DNA from: CAZIUL01 sp964542475
GTDB taxonomy: Bacteria; Planctomycetota; B15-G4; CAYZWU01
Reading direction: 5' to 3'
Length of the DNA stretch: 64,000 nucleotides
Assembly (NCBI GenBank): GCA_964542475.1
Contig: CAZIUL010000002.1
Span: 62,001-126,000, forward strand
In this document: piece after piece, positions 60,958 through 64,000 of the stretch
Layout: the number at the start of each line of letters is the position of its first letter
How positions within the stretch are numbered: position 1 is the stretch's first letter
Notes under the pieces: generated by a model
The model's input: only the letters and a program-made list of their open reading frames with translations
Database searches by the model: none
Told to the model about the DNA's origin: nothing
Made by a program: the position numbers and the translations under genes

Positions 60958-62280
60958 TCAAGATTTCGAGATAAACTTATCCATATGCCTGTAGTCAGGC
61001 GTCAACTTTCCCTGATAAACGATCATCGCTTTTTTTATTTCGACAGGAATCCTCAGATCACTGAAGGGAACAGTAAAATCGGCTCCGGCCATCTTCTCGA
61101 TGAATGGGAACAGGGCTTTGCCGAAGTCGATGGAAGCCTCCCTTGAAAGCTCACAAGGCAGGTTGTCCACGGCCATTACAACGGGTCCATCGCCTTTTAC
61201 TCCATCTGTGATGCGGTCACGTGCCGGCTCGTACACGAACACGGGGTTATCCGGGTACGTTGCTTTCCCGGTGAACTCGACAGCGCCTTCGATGTCACAG
61301 CTTATATCCCCAACAACCTTCAGCGGCGGAGGGCAACCGATCGAGTATTTTTCGATCATCGAGGACCTGGTGATCAGCCTTGGGTATTTGTCATCCCAGT
61401 ATATGCAGTTCATCAGCACGGTCAGTTGCGGAAAGTACCTGTCAAATGCCGCGACGTACCTGTCCGGGTGTTCATAATACTCTTCAAGATCGAATACCTT
61501 GTTTTTATCGGCGGGCATGACCATGTGCTCTTCCTTGAACACAACCTTGTACAGCTTGTGACGGTTGAAGCCCCCTTTTGATATGAAAGGATCGAGCTCA
61601 GCAGGATCAAGCGTCTCGAAGGGCAGGATGTCGATGATCTCCTGCGCACCCAGCGATACGTTTCCGTATCCGGTAATTCCGATGATCAGTGGGCACAGGT
61701 CAACGCAAAGCCCATCGTTTTTTATTTCAATTGCCACCTTGTCCAGCTCTATGATCGCGTCATCAAGGCTGTTGTACTGATATGCCTGCTTGACATGCAA
61801 AAACGGGTTGGGCTCGAGCTCTTCCCAGGCCATCCGCTTGCCGAAGGCCCACAGGGTGTCGATCATGCCCGCTATCCCGGCGTACCTTCCGAAGAAAATG
61901 AGCCTTTGGTTCCTTTCATCCGTGACTCTTTCATAATCGATGATGTTGCATTTCAGCTCGATGAGGCGCCTGAGCATATCCATGTTGTATGGCTGGCCTT
62001 TAACAGTGTGAGAAAAAAAGGCATAGGTGCCTCCCTCGCGGAAAAGCTCCGAAGGAATCTCCTTCACCGCGAACACAATCCCGCAGTCATCGAGGTTCTC
62101 CCGGACTTCAGCCCCGGCCTTTTCGTATTCCTCGTCGGAAAAGACGCGTATCGGAGAGGGCTGCACTGCGAACGAAAGCTGTTTTTCCCGGATCAGGGTT
62201 TCGACCTGATCCGGAATCAAAGGCACTCTGCGCTCCCACTTGTTCTTGTCTTCCCGCCGGATCCCGATCTTGTGTTTCAC
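60958..62280 (-). CDS. Lysine-ketoglutarate reductase-like protein (LOR/SDH family)
   Basis: A 440-residue protein of the alanine dehydrogenase/PNT N-terminal fold: IGIRREDKNKWERRVPL at the start, FFSHTVKGQPYN, ITGYGNVSLGAQEI (dinucleotide motif), and LPCELSREASIDFGKAL near the end. These match the LKR half of AASS, which joins lysine and 2-oxoglutarate into saccharopine. GTG 62280 with GGAGG 7 nt upstream replaces the longer frame. Its transcript likely starts at the promoter 62442-62470. Confidence 0.88.
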   Translation of the reverse strand: MKHKIGIRREDKNKWERRVPLIPDQVETLIREKQLSFAVQPSPIRVFSDEEYEKAGAEVRENLDDCGIVFAVKEIPSELFREGGTYAFFSHTVKGQPYNMDMLRRLIELKCNIIDYERVTDERNQRLIFFGRYAGIAGMIDTLWAFGKRMAWEELEPNPFLHVKQAYQYNSLDDAIIELDKVAIEIKNDGLCVDLCPLIIGITGYGNVSLGAQEIIDILPFETLDPAELDPFISKGGFNRHKLYKVVFKEEHMVMPADKNKVFDLEEYYEHPDRYVAAFDRYFPQLTVLMNCIYWDDKYPRLITRSSMIEKYSIGCPPPLKVVGDISCDIEGAVEFTGKATYPDNPVFVYEPARDRITDGVKGDGPVVMAVDNLPCELSREASIDFGKALFPFIEKMAGADFTVPFSDLRIPVEIKKAMIVYQGKLTPDYRHMDKFISKS

Positions 62281-62441
62281 CCTTTTGCCTCCGATTGAAA
62301 AAAATCGAGCCAAGGCCACGTCAGTATTTTTTGCTCATAAAAAAAAACGCCATGAGCAGCTTCTTTATCAACTACACCGGCGCATTTGATTATATGGTTA
62401 AACATGACGTCAGCACGCCGTCTCCACGGATTTGGGAAAAT

Positions 62442-62470
62442 ATTTGAGAAAACAAATAGTTAATTGTCAA
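62442..62470 (-). promoter_or_regulatory. Promoter of the lysine-degradation gene pair
   Basis: Minus strand TTGACA, 17 bp, TCAAAT, about 160 bp before the LKR start. A hairpin with a T-rich loop (GCTCAT/ATGAGC near 62333-62355) lies in the leader. Confidence 0.5.
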
Positions 62471-62527
62471 TGATTTAAGAGCGACCGAACCTCTTACTCT
62501 GCCTCTTATTCTTTCCAAAGCCTACCC

Positions 62528-62929
62528 CTACAAGTACTCCAGCGATTTCGTGGGACAAAACGTCGCGCATGCAGGGTCTCCCCCGCAAAGGTCGCACTTG
62601 ATTGCGATATGGGATCGGCTGTCGGTTTCCATCTGGCCGAACGGGCATGCCGCCGCACAGGCGCCGCACCGCAGGCACCTCTCGTCGATCACCTCGATGG
62701 CACCGGTTTCATCGTTCCTCTTCAGCGCCTCGGTCGGGCATGCGCGCACGCACGCGGCATCGTCGCACTGAAAGCAGGTGAGCACAATGTTCTTCTCCTC
62801 ACCTTTCATGAAAGCACGGATCCTGGACAGGCCGAGGCCGTTTTTGTCCGCATGCTTGAAAGAGCAGGCCAGTTCGCAGGTACGGCACGCGGTGCACCTG
62901 CCGGGTGTGATTATCAGGGTTTTTTGCAT
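62528..62929 (-). CDS. Four-cluster 4Fe-4S ferredoxin-like electron carrier
   Basis: A 133-residue HycB/CooF-like protein with cysteine motifs CTACRTCELAC, CFQCDDAACVRACP, CLRCGACAAACP and CDLCGGDPACATFCP, enough for four [4Fe-4S] clusters. Such proteins pass electrons between enzyme complexes. ATG 62929 with GAGG 7 nt upstream. Follows the NuoG-like gene at 64 nt and is likely its partner. Confidence 0.92.
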   Translation of the reverse strand: MQKTLIITPGRCTACRTCELACSFKHADKNGLGLSRIRAFMKGEEKNIVLTCFQCDDAACVRACPTEALKRNDETGAIEVIDERCLRCGACAAACPFGQMETDSRSHIAIKCDLCGGDPACATFCPTKSLEYL

Positions 62930-62993
62930 GGCCAAACCTCTAAGCTAAAAAATACGCCGGTTCCTGAAGAAGGCGCCTGACTCTCTTCGTTGT

Positions 62994-63761
62994 TTATTGG
63001 TCTCCAGCGGCAAAGGCCGCGTCGATTCTGTCCGCCAGCCTGCTCCTCTTGCATTCAGGGCAAAGCCTGAACGCCTCTTCCGCAAGCCCGCATTTTTTTG
63101 ATTCAAACTTCAACTGCTCTTCAGTCATGAGCACCTGCCCGCAGCTATCGCACTTTGCCATCTCGAAGGTTCTTCCCCATATTTTGCGTCTTCCTCCCTG
63201 CTCTTCGAAACGGATCACGTTGTTAGGGCAGATATGAGCGCAGCTCAAGCAGCCGATGCAGTCGGCAGGCGGCTTGCCAAACGGTATGGATATCTTCTTC
63301 GAAGCGCCCCTGCCTGCCGTGGATATGGCTCCTGCCCCTTTTGCCTCGCAAGCCCTTACGCACTGCGTGCAAAGCATACAGTCCGTTTTCGTAGGATTCT
63401 TCCTGTAGCTGGTCTCGCTCAAACCGTACTGAGCAGCCATCGTGCGTATGGTTTCCGCTCCCGGGCACCTGGCCAGAAGAAGGTCGAGCACCACCCGCCG
63501 CGCGCTGTGAACAGCCTCGTTGTCAGTGACAACCTCGAGCCCCTCTTCCACCGGGTAAAGGCATGATGTCACGATCCCTTTCCATCCCTTCCAGTCTGCA
63601 TGGCTGATCTCGACCACGCACACCCTGCAGCTGCCCGATGCATCCAGCCCCTCATGGTGACACAGGGTGGGAATCTTTATCCCTTCCCTCCCGGCCACAT
63701 CGAGTATGGTCATCCCCTCCTCGGCCTCGTACTGCCCTTGGTTGATCTGCAGATGAATCAT
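62994..63761 (-). CDS. NuoG/HoxU-like iron-sulfur subunit with C-terminal zinc ribbon
   Basis: A 255-residue electron-transfer subunit. The N-terminus is a plant-type [2Fe-2S] domain (LCHHEGLDASGSCRVCVVE, VTSCLYP), then the His-Cys region near SARRVVLDLLL and two [4Fe-4S] motifs (CMLCTQCVRAC, CIGCLSCAHICP). The end has C-D-S-C and C-P-E-C, a zinc-ribbon or rubredoxin-like pair. No H-cluster domain, so it is not itself a hydrogenase. ATG 63761 with AAAGGG 6 nt upstream; ATG 63785, overlapping the upstream stop, is the alternative. Confidence 0.85.
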   Translation of the reverse strand: MIHLQINQGQYEAEEGMTILDVAGREGIKIPTLCHHEGLDASGSCRVCVVEISHADWKGWKGIVTSCLYPVEEGLEVVTDNEAVHSARRVVLDLLLARCPGAETIRTMAAQYGLSETSYRKNPTKTDCMLCTQCVRACEAKGAGAISTAGRGASKKISIPFGKPPADCIGCLSCAHICPNNVIRFEEQGGRRKIWGRTFEMAKCDSCGQVLMTEEQLKFESKKCGLAEEAFRLCPECKRSRLADRIDAAFAAGDQ

Positions 63762-63782
63762 CTCTCGCCCTTTCATTCGCTT

Positions 63783-64000
63783 CATTCCGTGACAACGGCG
63801 TCGAAACGGCAGACGGTACGGCATGCACCGCAGCGGGTGCACAGCTTCTCGTCGATAAGGTGAAGCTTTTTCTTTTTTCCGGTAATGGCGTCCGCCGGAC
63901 ATGCTTTCGAGCACGCCGTGCAGCCGTTGCAGTTTTCCTCGCTGATCCTGAACGTGGTCAGCTCGCGGCATATGCCGCCCGGACACTTCCTGTCCTCTAT
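63783..64000 (-). CDS. C-terminal end of NuoF/HndC-like flavin subunit (partial)
   Basis: The last 71 codons of a gene running off the window: CPGGICRELTTFRI, then ferredoxin motifs CNGCTACSKACPADAI and CTRCGACRTVCRFDAV. This is the typical C-terminal 2[4Fe-4S] extension of NuoF-like subunits in bifurcating hydrogenases and NADH-dependent complexes. The stop overlaps a possible start of the NuoG-like gene (ATGA). The NADH- and FMN-binding domains are outside the window. Confidence 0.8.

Overview
The window reads as chromosome of a free-living, probably anaerobic Gram-negative bacterium. Signs are many lipoprotein signal peptides, a tetraheme-cytochrome lipoprotein, an indolepyruvate:ferredoxin oxidoreductase subunit, NuoF/NuoG-like iron-sulfur proteins of bifurcating-complex type, and a cobalamin riboswitch. 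Gene content resembles Deltaproteobacteria or a deep uncultivated lineage, but the sequence alone does not fix the taxon. No rRNA, prophage, CRISPR array or transposase gene was seen.

Layout. 0-1.1 kb: end of one phosphoglycerate mutase (GpmI) fused in frame to the front of a second, broken copy, ending at a dispersed palindromic repeat. 1.2-7.5 kb: a four-gene minus-strand operon (two alkaline-phosphatase-superfamily enzymes, a small ribbon-helix-helix-like protein, an Oxa1/EMC3-like membrane protein) with a divergent TPR lipoprotein. 7.5-13.3 kb: iorA, a small membrane protein, a HAD phosphatase, an EboD-type dehydroquinate-synthase-like gene and rarA. 13.3-18.9 kb: a visibly AT-richer block (thioredoxin-like protein, histidine kinase, CvpA, phosphoesterase-cytochrome fusion). 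19-24.5 kb: a thiC-like gene, a cobalamin riboswitch with terminator ahead of a secreted beta-propeller, nadA, an Nfu domain protein, tRNA-Val and tRNA-Leu. 24.5-38.2 kb: a long minus-strand housekeeping run: pfkB-type kinase, thpR, recA, alaS, rpmF, plsX, fabH, fabD, acpP, fabF, a zinc dehydrogenase, ddl, dapB. 38.3-45.6 kb: LPG-flippase-like protein, DUF366, a lipoprotein, queF, a nucleotidyltransferase, an ABC exporter and a COG2426 membrane protein. 45.6-53.2 kb: mdh, a degenerate peptidase-like protein, an aspartate aminotransferase fused to an HPr-kinase-like domain, and a flotillin. 53.4-59.6 kb: an M28 peptidase with PDZ domain, then a beta-oxidation-type dehydrogenase and thiolase followed by a sulfatase-like lipoprotein with TPRs. 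59.6-64 kb: a split lysine-ketoglutarate reductase/saccharopine dehydrogenase pair and an iron-sulfur electron-transfer operon running off the window.

The genes fit a metabolism built on amino acids and organic acids (IorA, aminotransferase, malate dehydrogenase, saccharopine pathway, acyl-CoA oxidation) with electrons passed through ferredoxins. The least explained parts are the phosphatase/Oxa1-like operon, the aminotransferase-kinase fusion with an internal ribosome-binding site, the phosphoesterase-cytochrome fusion that has lost its metal ligands, the riboswitch-controlled beta-propeller, and a ~180-bp palindromic repeat family with full-length, deleted and solo-end copies. Start codons were moved from the longest reading frame where a Shine-Dalgarno sequence supported it.
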